This document shows, in pieces, positions 8,323-17,600 of a stretch of 64,000 nt of DNA. Below the pieces are notes generated by a model. It saw only the letters and a program-made list of their open reading frames with translations. It made no database searches and had not been told where the DNA came from. The stretch comes from a virus. The stretch spans positions 62,001-126,000 of the IMG/VR virus record IMGVR_UViG_3300029268_000006, one strand, 5' to 3'. Numbering within the stretch: position 1 is the first letter of the stretch; every line of letters starts with the position of its first letter. Made by a program: the position numbers and the translations under genes.

Positions 8323-8786
8323 GATAAATATTTAGATAAGTTTGGACAACCCATTTCATTAAGATACATAGATAAAGCTTTATATCTCAATTCTTTGGAT
8401 AATAATGGATTTTTATCTCTTACGGAAAGAAAATCAACTAAATTTTTCCATCTGGCTGCATATTCTCTATCTTCCCAATCACCAGCAATATTCATCATTT
8501 CCTGCCACTCTTTTTCCTTTTGTTCTATTTCTTTACGTAAAGAATTGCAATAATTTAACCATTTTTCACCCCTATTTGGATCAAATTCTGGACCAAAATC
8601 GTCCATATTTGATATTGATATTTTATTAAATCTACTTTGTATTTCATTTTCATAAAAAGTATCAGCATTAAAAAACATATCATCTGCTTTTTTTCTACAA
8701 TATTGATAACTTTCTGTGGTTTCGGCAATTACTTTTACAGTGGAAGTAATATCATTTCCATTTTCATCAATAACAATATATTTCAT
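8319..8786 (-). CDS. Hypothetical protein (155 aa)
   Basis: Soluble charged protein beginning MKYIVIDENGNDITSTVKV, with a helical middle (KEIEQKEKEWQEMM) and a Trp-rich stretch. No signal peptide or membrane segment. Separated by 9 bases from the upstream gene at 8796, so probably co-transcribed with it. I do not recognise the family. Confidence 0.6.
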   Translation of the reverse strand: MKYIVIDENGNDITSTVKVIAETTESYQYCRKKADDMFFNADTFYENEIQSRFNKISISNMDDFGPEFDPNRGEKWLNYCNSLRKEIEQKEKEWQEMMNIAGDWEDREYAARWKNLVDFLSVRDKNPLLSKELRYKALSMYLNEMGCPNLSKYLS

Positions 8787-8795
8787 ATTTTTAAT

Positions 8796-9320
8796 TTAAC
8801 AAGTAAGTAATTCTAATTCACAGGGTGGTTCGGTAAAAATATCATTTAGAATTGTTCTTCTAGATTCATTGATATATTTTTCTTCATTTTTATATTGAAC
8901 ACCATTTATCCAATATTCTTGTTTAAAAATTTCAATATAAGCTGGATTATTAACTCTATGCCAAAATCCGTTTTTACTGTATATTTTAAGACTATCAGAT
9001 TCATAGGCTGGTAAATCACCATCTCTATGTAATTTTCCATTGATTACCCAAATACATATATCGTTTTTTCTTATAAATGCTGGACCATTTTTTCGATAAA
9101 GTTTGTTATCTAAAAAATAAAGGATATCACCACTAAATATATCTATTTGTCCATAACCTTCTATTTTAATATTACATTTTTCTATATTTTCTGTATATAT
9201 TCTAATTGTTAATTTAATACCATTTTCCATAACATTATCTGTTACAAAATGTGCTATTTTTCGTAAATCTCCACTTCCATGTTCTACTAAATTCGAACTT
9301 GTTCTTTTTTTACCCCACAT
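8796..9320 (-). CDS. Protein with MORN/antitoxin-like 'NGKLHRDG' repeats
   Basis: The 174-aa protein contains degenerate repeats with the pattern NGKLHRDGDLPAY, NGFWHRVNNPAY and NKLYRKNGPAF, each roughly 20-25 residues, resembling the short beta-hairpin repeats of many phage and giant-virus proteins of unknown role. The C-terminus carries two Cys (PPCELELLTC). It belongs to a run of small minus-strand genes next to the cytosine methyltransferase. Function unknown. Confidence 0.6.
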   Translation of the reverse strand: MWGKKRTSSNLVEHGSGDLRKIAHFVTDNVMENGIKLTIRIYTENIEKCNIKIEGYGQIDIFSGDILYFLDNKLYRKNGPAFIRKNDICIWVINGKLHRDGDLPAYESDSLKIYSKNGFWHRVNNPAYIEIFKQEYWINGVQYKNEEKYINESRRTILNDIFTEPPCELELLTC

Positions 9321-9321
9321 A

Positions 9322-9477
9322 TTATTTTACAGTATACCAATCACCATTATAATTTAATTGTGTCTTTTTACAATGAATGCAAGTTCTTGTCACATTAAAA
9401 TCATAAAATGATACTTTTTCTAACCATTCGTGTTTACCAAATAAACATTTTAAATAATTTTTTAGTTTTTCTTTCAT
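9322..9477 (-). CDS. Small zinc-site protein (51 aa, DUF1660-like)
   Basis: The ATG overlaps the TGA of the upstream methyltransferase gene (ATGA), suggesting coupled translation. The product has the pattern CLFGKHEW followed by TCIHCKKTQ, i.e. Cys/His pairs like the small phage DUF1660 proteins. Too short for the usual gene-calling cut-off. Function unknown. Confidence 0.6.
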   Translation of the reverse strand: MKEKLKNYLKCLFGKHEWLEKVSFYDFNVTRTCIHCKKTQLNYNGDWYTVK

Positions 9478-10388
9478 GGTTTAATTTTTGGAATGTTTTT
9501 AAGTATATGTGAAATTACATCAATCGTCCAACCGTTGCCCAACATCTTAAATCTTTCATTAATTGGAACTCCGTCCACTTCAGTATATTTATCTGGAACT
9601 GTTTGTAGTCTTTCCGCTTCAATTATATCTAATTTCCGATAAACATCATTATTATAATCCAGACAAATATTTAACCCAGCACAAGTTGTTGATAATGTAC
9701 AAGTTTTACCATTTGGAAAATATGCTCTATGTCCTTGTGATTTCCACCCAGTATCATTTAAATCCCATTGAACATAGGTTCCTTTTTTAGTTATCCATTT
9801 ACTTCTGGTAATTCTACTATCTTTTTTTAAGAGTCTGTGTTTTGCGTTATTATTGATTATGTCCTTAAATGATAAATATTTGTTTTTTGGCAAATCAACA
9901 ACAGGAATATTTGTCCAATAAAGTCTCCGTCTATTTTGAGCAGATACCAAATTACTATTAATTTCGATTAAGATGGTATCCGGATAAATTTTCAACAACA
10001 TTTCTGTTATTTGATTTTTCCATTTTTCTAACATAATAACATTTTCGAGTAAGAAATATTTGGGTTTCGTTTCTTTTAATATTCTTATGAATTCCAAAAA
10101 CAATCCACTTTTAAGACCATTCAACCCCAATCCATTGGGGTTTGATCTACTTAAATCCTGACAAGGACTACCTGCAAACAAAAGGTCAATTTCCTCTTTA
10201 AATGAATGACCATTGACCCCCCGTACATCATTGAGTTGAATTGTATTAGGATAATTACATTGTGTTACTAATTTGGAAAATTGATCAATTTCACTTGCAT
10301 AATAATTATCATATTTTATTCCCGCTTTATTTAGTGCGATTTGTCCACATGACATTCCATCGAATAATGATAAGATATTGTATCCCAT
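9474..10388 (-). CDS. DNA (cytosine-5-)-methyltransferase
   Basis: The 304-aa enzyme transfers a methyl group from S-adenosylmethionine to cytosine C5. Motif I is LFDGMSCGQIAL, motif IV is GSPCQDLS with the catalytic Cys, motif VI is LLENV, motif VIII is QNRRRLYW, motif IX includes RLQTVPD, and motif X is MLGNGWT. The target-recognition region between VIII and IX is short, so this is a compact single-domain enzyme. No cognate restriction endonuclease lies beside it, which fits protection of phage DNA from host restriction. A second methyltransferase of another class is at 21872-22858. Confidence 0.92.
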   Translation of the reverse strand: MGYNILSLFDGMSCGQIALNKAGIKYDNYYASEIDQFSKLVTQCNYPNTIQLNDVRGVNGHSFKEEIDLLFAGSPCQDLSRSNPNGLGLNGLKSGLFLEFIRILKETKPKYFLLENVIMLEKWKNQITEMLLKIYPDTILIEINSNLVSAQNRRRLYWTNIPVVDLPKNKYLSFKDIINNNAKHRLLKKDSRITRSKWITKKGTYVQWDLNDTGWKSQGHRAYFPNGKTCTLSTTCAGLNICLDYNNDVYRKLDIIEAERLQTVPDKYTEVDGVPINERFKMLGNGWTIDVISHILKNIPKIKP

Positions 10389-10397
10389 ATTTTTTAT

Positions 10398-10751
10398 TTA
10401 AAGTTCGTTAATACTATTTCTATCTGTTGTGTCTTTATCAAATACTGTTTCATTTATTTCTTGAACAAAATCTTCAAATTCTCTTCTGTTTTTCATAATC
10501 ATGTAATCACCAGAATCAAATTTTATATAAAAGTTGGTTTTTCTTTCGTGTAACGAAATTAACATTACATTATTACTTGTTACACCCATTCCGAATAGAT
10601 TTGTGTATAATGACAATACATAATCATCATCCATATAAATCAGTGCTTTATTTGGATGATCAGATGATATAACTATGATTTTTTCTGTATTTTTTAGGAG
10701 ATTTCTAACTATTTGAAATAGTTTAGTCCTGACTTCCGGTTTTAATTTCAT
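10398..10751 (-). CDS. Hypothetical protein (117 aa)
   Basis: Soluble protein starting MKLKPEVRTKLFQIVRNLL with an alternating beta pattern in the middle (ALIYMDDDYVLSLY, FYIKFDSGDYMIM). It is first in the minus-strand run that includes the cytosine methyltransferase 9 bases downstream. No family recognised. Confidence 0.55.
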   Translation of the reverse strand: MKLKPEVRTKLFQIVRNLLKNTEKIIVISSDHPNKALIYMDDDYVLSLYTNLFGMGVTSNNVMLISLHERKTNFYIKFDSGDYMIMKNRREFEDFVQEINETVFDKDTTDRNSINEL

Positions 10752-10865
10752 ATTACAAAATTATGAAAAAATAATTAAATAAAAAAATTTAATTGAAATA
10801 TATTTTATATTCCCCTCAAATATAGGAAAAAAATTCAATAAAAAAAAATTCAATAGGTGTTTCCA

Positions 10866-10879
10866 TTTTTAATATATAA
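10866..10879 (+). promoter_or_regulatory. Probable late promoter of the baseplate operon
   Basis: TTTTTAATATATAA lies 23 bases before the ATG at 10903 and would drive the six-gene baseplate block that follows. Confidence 0.45.
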
Positions 10880-10902
10880 AAACAAAAGTAATATAATTTT
10901 AG

Positions 10903-12741
10903 ATGGTTCACAATGAAATGAGTTTTTTATTTAATCCAACAATACAGCCAACTGTGGGTGATCCGATTAGAGTAAACAATAATAACAATACTGGTGATAT
11001 TTTTGGAACGATTCCAACGAAAACTAAAGCTAGAATTTATAAAGATCCGGGTGATGGTAAAAATGTAATAGATTATGTGAATAATAAAATATATGCTAGG
11101 GATAGATTAGAACAAGACCCATATGTTACATTGTTGAATTATTTTAATGATTCTGGAACTAAAGGTCCAATTTCAATGATTTTAAAACCAGCGGATTTTG
11201 TTTATTTAAAAGATTTGGGGGTTTATCCAATCAATAGATTAATAATTTTAAGAAGATATAGGGATGGTTGTATTGTACCAAATAATCTAACATTATTTAA
11301 AGAGAAACCAATAGCAACCGTAATTGGGTGGATTAAAGTGGATGATTCAAATAAAGATTTATTTTCATTTTCTTTTGGTGAAAGTTGGGTTGATCAAACT
11401 GATACATTAGATAAGGTTATTGGAAAAATAATGAAAGAACAATTTGGTGTAAGTGTAGGTGATTTTTTACCAGTTCCTGCTTGGTCACAAGGGTTTTTAT
11501 TTGGTATGTTAAACCGTATGGGTTTAACAACATACAGTGCAACTAATGTTCCTACTGGTGATCCAAATGTATTAAGAACATCAAAAATGAGAGAAGTTGA
11601 ATCACAATCATTAAAAAGTGATTTGAAAATCACTTTTGAAACATCATATGAACAGAAATATATCGATAAAGTAGATCCGGGTTTGGCATTTCAAGATATT
11701 TTGTCAAATTTGGCTAGAATCGGAACATCTGATCAGAGGTTTATTTTAAATGCGGATAATAATAATTCTTTTAGTAAATTTGTTGAGGCCGTAAATGCAA
11801 AAGCCGAATATGCATCAAGTGCGTGGGTCGCGTTTGGAAAACAATTAATAGATGAATTTATGGGTGCGATTACTGATTTTTTTTATGGTGAAAAATCTGA
11901 ATTTGCACCAATATATGATAGTATTACTAAAGAAAATGTAAAATTGGCCGGAAGTGACACAGAAAGGGATAAAAAAATAGCGAGTTTAGATGCTGATATT
12001 GCAAGATTTAAAAAATTAAAAGATAAATCTAAAAATAATAAAGAATTTTGGGACAGACAAATTTTAGATAAAGAAAACAAAAAGAATGAAATTTTAAATC
12101 CAAAAGAAAAACCAAAAATAAAACAAGATTCATTACAAAAAATGAGTGGGGCGAAAGAAACATTTGATGCAATATCAGGTGTAATGGAAAGGGGTGCTAA
12201 TACTTTATTAGCAGGTTCTGTTTATCGTTATCGTTGGCCTTTAATAGGAAGTATTGGTTTAATGAGTGGACTATCTACAACACCTTGGCATTTAACAGTT
12301 GGAAATCCATTTTCACCAATTTTAAGTATGGGAAATGTTTATTTAGAAAATGGTGTTGATTTAAAATTTAGTAATGAATTAGGTTTTCAGGACATGCCCA
12401 AAAGGGTTGATGTTACAATTGATTTAAAAATGGGTAGACCACTTGGTAGATGGGAAATTGAAAGAATGTTTAATAATCAATATGGTAGGGTTTATACAAA
12501 AGCTGCAGTGGATGGTGGGACTTTGGGTGAAGTCGAAATAACAGCTAAACGTGAATCAATTATTAAATCTCCAAATGGCCAAGTAAATTTAGATTTAAGT
12601 AATTTTAAAACTACAATGAAACCAGTTCCGACACTAAATGCTATTGTACCAAATGATAAAACCCAAGATGATCCAGTGACTTATTATGGAAATGGTAATT
12701 TTAAATATCAAGAAAATCCAGAGGGTGGTTATACCTCTTAA
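10903..12741 (+). CDS. Baseplate / tail tube initiator-like structural protein (possibly gp54-like)
   Basis: First gene of a tight plus-strand structural operon; 612 aa. The C-terminal third contains TTPWHLTVGNPFSPILSM, then FSNELGFQDMPKRVDVTIDL and GRWEIERMFNNQYGRVY, which resembles the end domain of contractile-tail tube initiator and baseplate-tube junction proteins. The middle (residues about 355-395) is a charged coiled coil rich in Lys and Asp. No signal peptide. Downstream are gp53-, gp27- and gp5-like genes, so a place in the central baseplate is well supported; the gp54 equivalence is a guess from order and the C-terminal pattern. Confidence 0.55.
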   Translation: MVHNEMSFLFNPTIQPTVGDPIRVNNNNNTGDIFGTIPTKTKARIYKDPGDGKNVIDYVNNKIYARDRLEQDPYVTLLNYFNDSGTKGPISMILKPADFVYLKDLGVYPINRLIILRRYRDGCIVPNNLTLFKEKPIATVIGWIKVDDSNKDLFSFSFGESWVDQTDTLDKVIGKIMKEQFGVSVGDFLPVPAWSQGFLFGMLNRMGLTTYSATNVPTGDPNVLRTSKMREVESQSLKSDLKITFETSYEQKYIDKVDPGLAFQDILSNLARIGTSDQRFILNADNNNSFSKFVEAVNAKAEYASSAWVAFGKQLIDEFMGAITDFFYGEKSEFAPIYDSITKENVKLAGSDTERDKKIASLDADIARFKKLKDKSKNNKEFWDRQILDKENKKNEILNPKEKPKIKQDSLQKMSGAKETFDAISGVMERGANTLLAGSVYRYRWPLIGSIGLMSGLSTTPWHLTVGNPFSPILSMGNVYLENGVDLKFSNELGFQDMPKRVDVTIDLKMGRPLGRWEIERMFNNQYGRVYTKAAVDGGTLGEVEITAKRESIIKSPNGQVNLDLSNFKTTMKPVPTLNAIVPNDKTQDDPVTYYGNGNFKYQENPEGGYTS

Positions 12742-12755
12742 AAAATAAATTAAAA

Positions 12756-13235
12756 ATGGCAAACTTATATACATTAGAAAACGCAACAATTCAAATAGAC
12801 AGTGATGGAAATCCGATCACAAATATTATCACACCATTGGTTATTACACGTGATGATATAACATTATATCCACATATAATAACTATCACGGAGGAAATGA
12901 GACCGGATTTGATTACTTGGTCGATATATGGTAAGAAAGGATATATTGATGAAATTATGACATTAAACAATATAGTTGATGTTTTTTCTATAAGGCAAGG
13001 TGATATAGTGTGGTTTTGTGATGAAAGTGATATTCCAAAATTACAAGTTGCACAAGGTTCAAAAACAAATGCTGAAATTATTAATTCTTTAGTTGATCCG
13101 AATTCTGAAAGAAAAATAGATTTTAATAGAGAAACTGGTGAAAATTTATTACCATCAATTAAGCCAACAAATTTGAAACAAGTTCAGGTTGATTCAAATA
13201 ATAGTACTATAACAATAATTAATAAACTAAAATGA
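12756..13235 (+). CDS. Baseplate wedge protein, gp53-like
   Basis: The 159-aa protein contains EMRPDLITWSIYGKKGYID, then MTLNNIVDVFSIRQGDIVWF, which is the hallmark of gp53-type wedge proteins and their LysM-like fold (polypeptide runs into a YG, then NNI, then a G-D-x-L/I-like turn). T4 gp53 is slightly longer (about 196 aa). It begins 14 bases after the previous gene and overlaps the next start by four bases (ATGA), consistent with coupled translation of baseplate parts. Confidence 0.7.
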   Translation: MANLYTLENATIQIDSDGNPITNIITPLVITRDDITLYPHIITITEEMRPDLITWSIYGKKGYIDEIMTLNNIVDVFSIRQGDIVWFCDESDIPKLQVAQGSKTNAEIINSLVDPNSERKIDFNRETGENLLPSIKPTNLKQVQVDSNNSTITIINKLK

Positions 13236-14653
13236 TAAAAAGAATAACATCATCGGATAAAGTAATGGAGGAATTGGTAATATCTTATAAAGAAGACGTA
13301 ACCGAATCAGATGCTCAGATTTGGGCTAGGGATTTGGGAAAATTTCCGTATATGGTTTTTTCATATGGTAATAAATTGGCATTGGATGCGAATGATATAA
13401 TTTATTTTAAATTAATTGGTGATGGTTATATTCCGGAAATACAAGTTGTTTTTAGAGACCCAACAAATAAACTAATTGATGATAATTTCCCATTAGATAA
13501 ATCAATTGTGAGTTTGATGATAAAATCAAATTCTGAAATTTTAATGCCAATAAGATGTGATTTTTATATTACTAATTTTAATCCAGTTAAAAGTTCGTCA
13601 ATTGGTGATGATAAAGTTTTTACTATGAGAGCTGTATTGGATTTGCCAATAATTATTAAAAATTCCAGTTTTCCAAAAATGACAAGTTTTGATGTGTTGA
13701 AAAAAATTGCAAACGAATGTTTATTGGGTTTTTGTACAAATATCGATAATACAACTGACACTATGACTTGGATATGTCCGGGTGATGATTATATTAAAGA
13801 ATTTATACCAGAAACAGTTTCACAGGCATATAAAAGTAATGATAGTTTCTTATGGTCTTTTGTTGATTATTATTATAATTTAAATTATATTGATATTGAA
13901 ACAGAATTAAACGAAAATATAAATAGTCAATTAACAGTTTTAAACACAAAAGATACAAAAGATACTGAAGAAACAATACCATTAATATTAAATAATCATC
14001 CAAATTCAAAACATTCCAATTTATATATTCAATCTTGGAATTTGATAAATGATAGTACATCTATAAATTTTGATGTTGGTTATGAACCTTATATTTATTA
14101 TTTTGATGATTTGGGAAAGAAATTTAATTATTTATTAATGGATACGATTTCTACAGCTGGTGACGATAAATCAAAAATAGTTTTGAAACAAAGAAATGAT
14201 GATGTTAATACAAACGCTGGAAATGTTCAACAGAAAAAGAAATATTTTATGGGAAAAATTGATACAGATAATGTTCATGAGAATTTTATTTATACCCAAT
14301 TACAAAATAAGAATAACATTAAATCACTTCAAAAAATAAAAATAAATGTTGTTTTACCAAATCCAAATTTTGAACTTTATCGTTTTCAACCAGTTGAAAT
14401 TGTTTTATATGATTTAAATGATATGCAAGCAAAAGCAGGAAAAAGTGATAATAGTGTTCAACAAACAATCAATAATGAAAATAGAATAAATAATAGATTA
14501 TCAGGAAAATGGTTAATAACTGGTATTAATTGGATTTTTGATAAACCAAGTGGAAAATATAGAGGTAATCAAACAGTTTTTAGACAAGAAGTGACACTTG
14601 TTAGAAGAGAATTAACCACATTATATACAAATAAAAAAGTAACAACAACATAA
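13232..14653 (+). CDS. Baseplate hub protein (gp27 / late control D-like)
   Basis: The 473-aa protein has the general pattern of tail hub proteins: an early beta-rich domain (residues about 50-170), then SFDVLKKIANECLLGFCTN and SFLWSFVDYYYNLNYIDIETE, and a C-terminal barrel domain (GKWLITGINWIFD). This pattern is typical of gpD/VgrG-N/gp27-related hubs in large phages. It is followed by a large unknown baseplate protein and the gp5-like spike gene. Assignment rests on context plus these motifs. Confidence 0.55.
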   Translation: MIKRITSSDKVMEELVISYKEDVTESDAQIWARDLGKFPYMVFSYGNKLALDANDIIYFKLIGDGYIPEIQVVFRDPTNKLIDDNFPLDKSIVSLMIKSNSEILMPIRCDFYITNFNPVKSSSIGDDKVFTMRAVLDLPIIIKNSSFPKMTSFDVLKKIANECLLGFCTNIDNTTDTMTWICPGDDYIKEFIPETVSQAYKSNDSFLWSFVDYYYNLNYIDIETELNENINSQLTVLNTKDTKDTEETIPLILNNHPNSKHSNLYIQSWNLINDSTSINFDVGYEPYIYYFDDLGKKFNYLLMDTISTAGDDKSKIVLKQRNDDVNTNAGNVQQKKKYFMGKIDTDNVHENFIYTQLQNKNNIKSLQKIKINVVLPNPNFELYRFQPVEIVLYDLNDMQAKAGKSDNSVQQTINNENRINNRLSGKWLITGINWIFDKPSGKYRGNQTVFRQEVTLVRRELTTLYTNKKVTTT

Positions 14654-14654
14654 T

Positions 14655-17600
14655 ATGGCCGGAGGAGGTTTAATAAGTAGCATATCTAGTATTAGTAATA
14701 GTAGTAGGGGTATTGGGAGTTCAATATATAAAATGAAAAATCCAAATAATTTCGCAACCGCTTCTGTTGAATTGGCAAATTCTGCAATAAATTTAGCTGG
14801 TAGTATTGGTAGTTTACAAAGAGGAATTAATGATTTATTTTATAATGATAGAGATGTTATAAATCAGGATATGAATATAATGACAGGTAATAATTATATT
14901 TCCGGTTACGAGAAGATTCCATTTCAACCACTTATGAATATGATTATTCCGGATGATGCCAAGGAAATTATGGGGATGAAACAAGACATCAGAACTCAAC
15001 CGATGGTTGATTATGATATGGAAAATTTTAAATATTCATTGGATAGACAAACCGATAATACGGATTATTATTATGAAGACCCATTATTTGTTTCATTTGA
15101 TTTAATGTTTGATGATATGGAATCACCATTATTTACTGAAGTGGATAATTTCTTTGAAACTTATTATACTAACAATGATAATATTGCATTTTTTAAAGCT
15201 TGGAGTTATTATGATAAATTCAAACAATTATTTTGGAAAATATTTAATTCAACATCACACCCAGATAAAAAATCAAATAAAGTTTGGTATATAAATTCTA
15301 TTACTGGATTGGATAAATTAACATCAAAAATTCCAAAATATACTGAAGATAAATTGACAATCACATTATCGGAAGATATTGCAATGTTGGTTAATTATTT
15401 GGTAGATTCATATAATAATTTTGCATATAATTATAGGGATCAAAGATATAATTTACCAGATAATTTATTAAGATTTAAAATGATGATTCAATTTACAGAT
15501 ATGAGAACAATGAAATTGTTGGATCATTTCGAAACACCGGGATATATGTATGATAAAGCGACCCAAATATACACATTATATGATTGTAACTTTGATTTTT
15601 TCAATTCTAAGAACTTCGCTGACGAAGTTATAAATGGTGGATATGGTGCGTCTAAAAATGACACACCCGCAACAGTTAAATTTGATATAATATACAAATC
15701 GATTCAAAAGGAATTTAGAACACCTTTACTCAAAGGTGAAAGAGATAATATAGTTGATAATAAAGAATATGATGTGTCATCAAGAAATATTTTAAATTTC
15801 AGAAGTAATTTGAAAAGAACTGATGAAAATGAATTGGAATTAAAAGATATTTTAAAAAATGCATTTGGTATCGCTAATTCATTAAATAATATGTTACAAG
15901 ATTATATACCAAAAATTCCAATCCCAATTCCAAGCTTACCCCCAGATGTTTTGGGTACGACATATGAGAGTGTAATACCAGTTAATAAGGCTTTGATTTT
16001 AAATCAAGATACAGACGATAGAAAAATTAATCCGTTGGCTGCTAGAAAAAAATTAATTGAAGATTTTACAAAATCGATGGAACCATCATTAATACCAAAT
16101 TTGAGAATAACTGGAACTACTATAAATAGTTTGGGATATGATTTTGAACAAATAATTGAATTACCAAGGTCTGAATCATTGAAAAATGTTTTTGAAAATA
16201 ATGTATCATCACCTTTACCTGTTTATACAAATCTTGGATTTATTGAATTGTTTTTAAAATCACCTTTTTCTGGTAATTTGGGTGAAATTGAATTATATTT
16301 AAAACCGACATTTTCTGGCAATTTGGGTGAAATTGAATTATATTTAAAACCACCTTTTTCAGATGATTTGGGATATAATTATCAAAACATATCAACACCA
16401 ACACACGATAATCTTGGAATTTTGCCGTTTATTACAAACCCATTTGTTGTTGGAAATTTGGGTTATGATTTTCAGAATATTTCGAATCAGGAACATGAAA
16501 ATTTAGGAATTTTACCTTTTATTATTAATCCTGTTATTGTTGGTAATTTGGGATATGATTATCAAAATTTACCCACTATATTACATGGTGATCTTGGAAT
16601 AGAATTTGAAAATAATATAAATATTGTACCACAAAATTTAGGTAATGATTATCTTAATATTGGAAAAAGACCACCGATTCCAGATATAATTTTATTTGGA
16701 GGATCTATAATAAACCCATCAAATTTGGGTTATATTTATACAAATATTCAAGAGTTGACGAATATAAATTTAGGAATAAATTTTGATAATACAGTTAAAA
16801 GACAATTAACATCCTTAAATACTTTATATAATAATTTTATTAAAAAACAAGAAATTATATTGGGTAATGATTTCACAAATTTAACTAAAATTAAAAATGA
16901 ATTAAATTTGGGAAATTCGTTTGATATTTCTGAAAAAATAAATATTGAATTGAAATTATTAAATGTTTATGATAATGTTGGTCAAAAAAATAATATTGAT
17001 AATGTTGTTCTTTTTGAAAAATCAGAAAAACAAATATCTGAATTAAATAATATATTTGATAATGTTGTTGAAAAAAAATCAATTATAAATATGGGTGAGT
17101 CGTTTATTGGGGTTGAAAAATCGTTAATTGATGATATGGGTGAAGTCTTTACGGGAACCGAAAAATTACCAACCAATGATATGGGTGAAGTCTTTACAGG
17201 AACCGAAAAATTACCAACCAATGATATGGGTGAAGTCTTTACGGGAACTGAAAAATTACTAACCAATGATATGGGTGAAGTCTTTACGGGAACCGAAAAA
17301 TTACAAATTAATGATATGGGTGAGGTGTTTATTGGAACTGAAAAATTACCAACCAATGATATGGGTGAGGTGTTTACAGGAACTGAAAAATTACTAACCA
17401 ATGATATGGGTGAAGTCTTTACGGGAACCGAAAAATTACTAACCAATGATATGGGTGAAGTCTTTACGGGAACCGAAAAATTACCAATTAATGATATGGG
17501 TGAAGTCTTTACGGGAACCGAAAAATTACTAACCAATGATATGGGTGAAGTCTTTACGGGGGGTGAAAAATCGTTAATTGATGATATGGGTGAAGTTTTT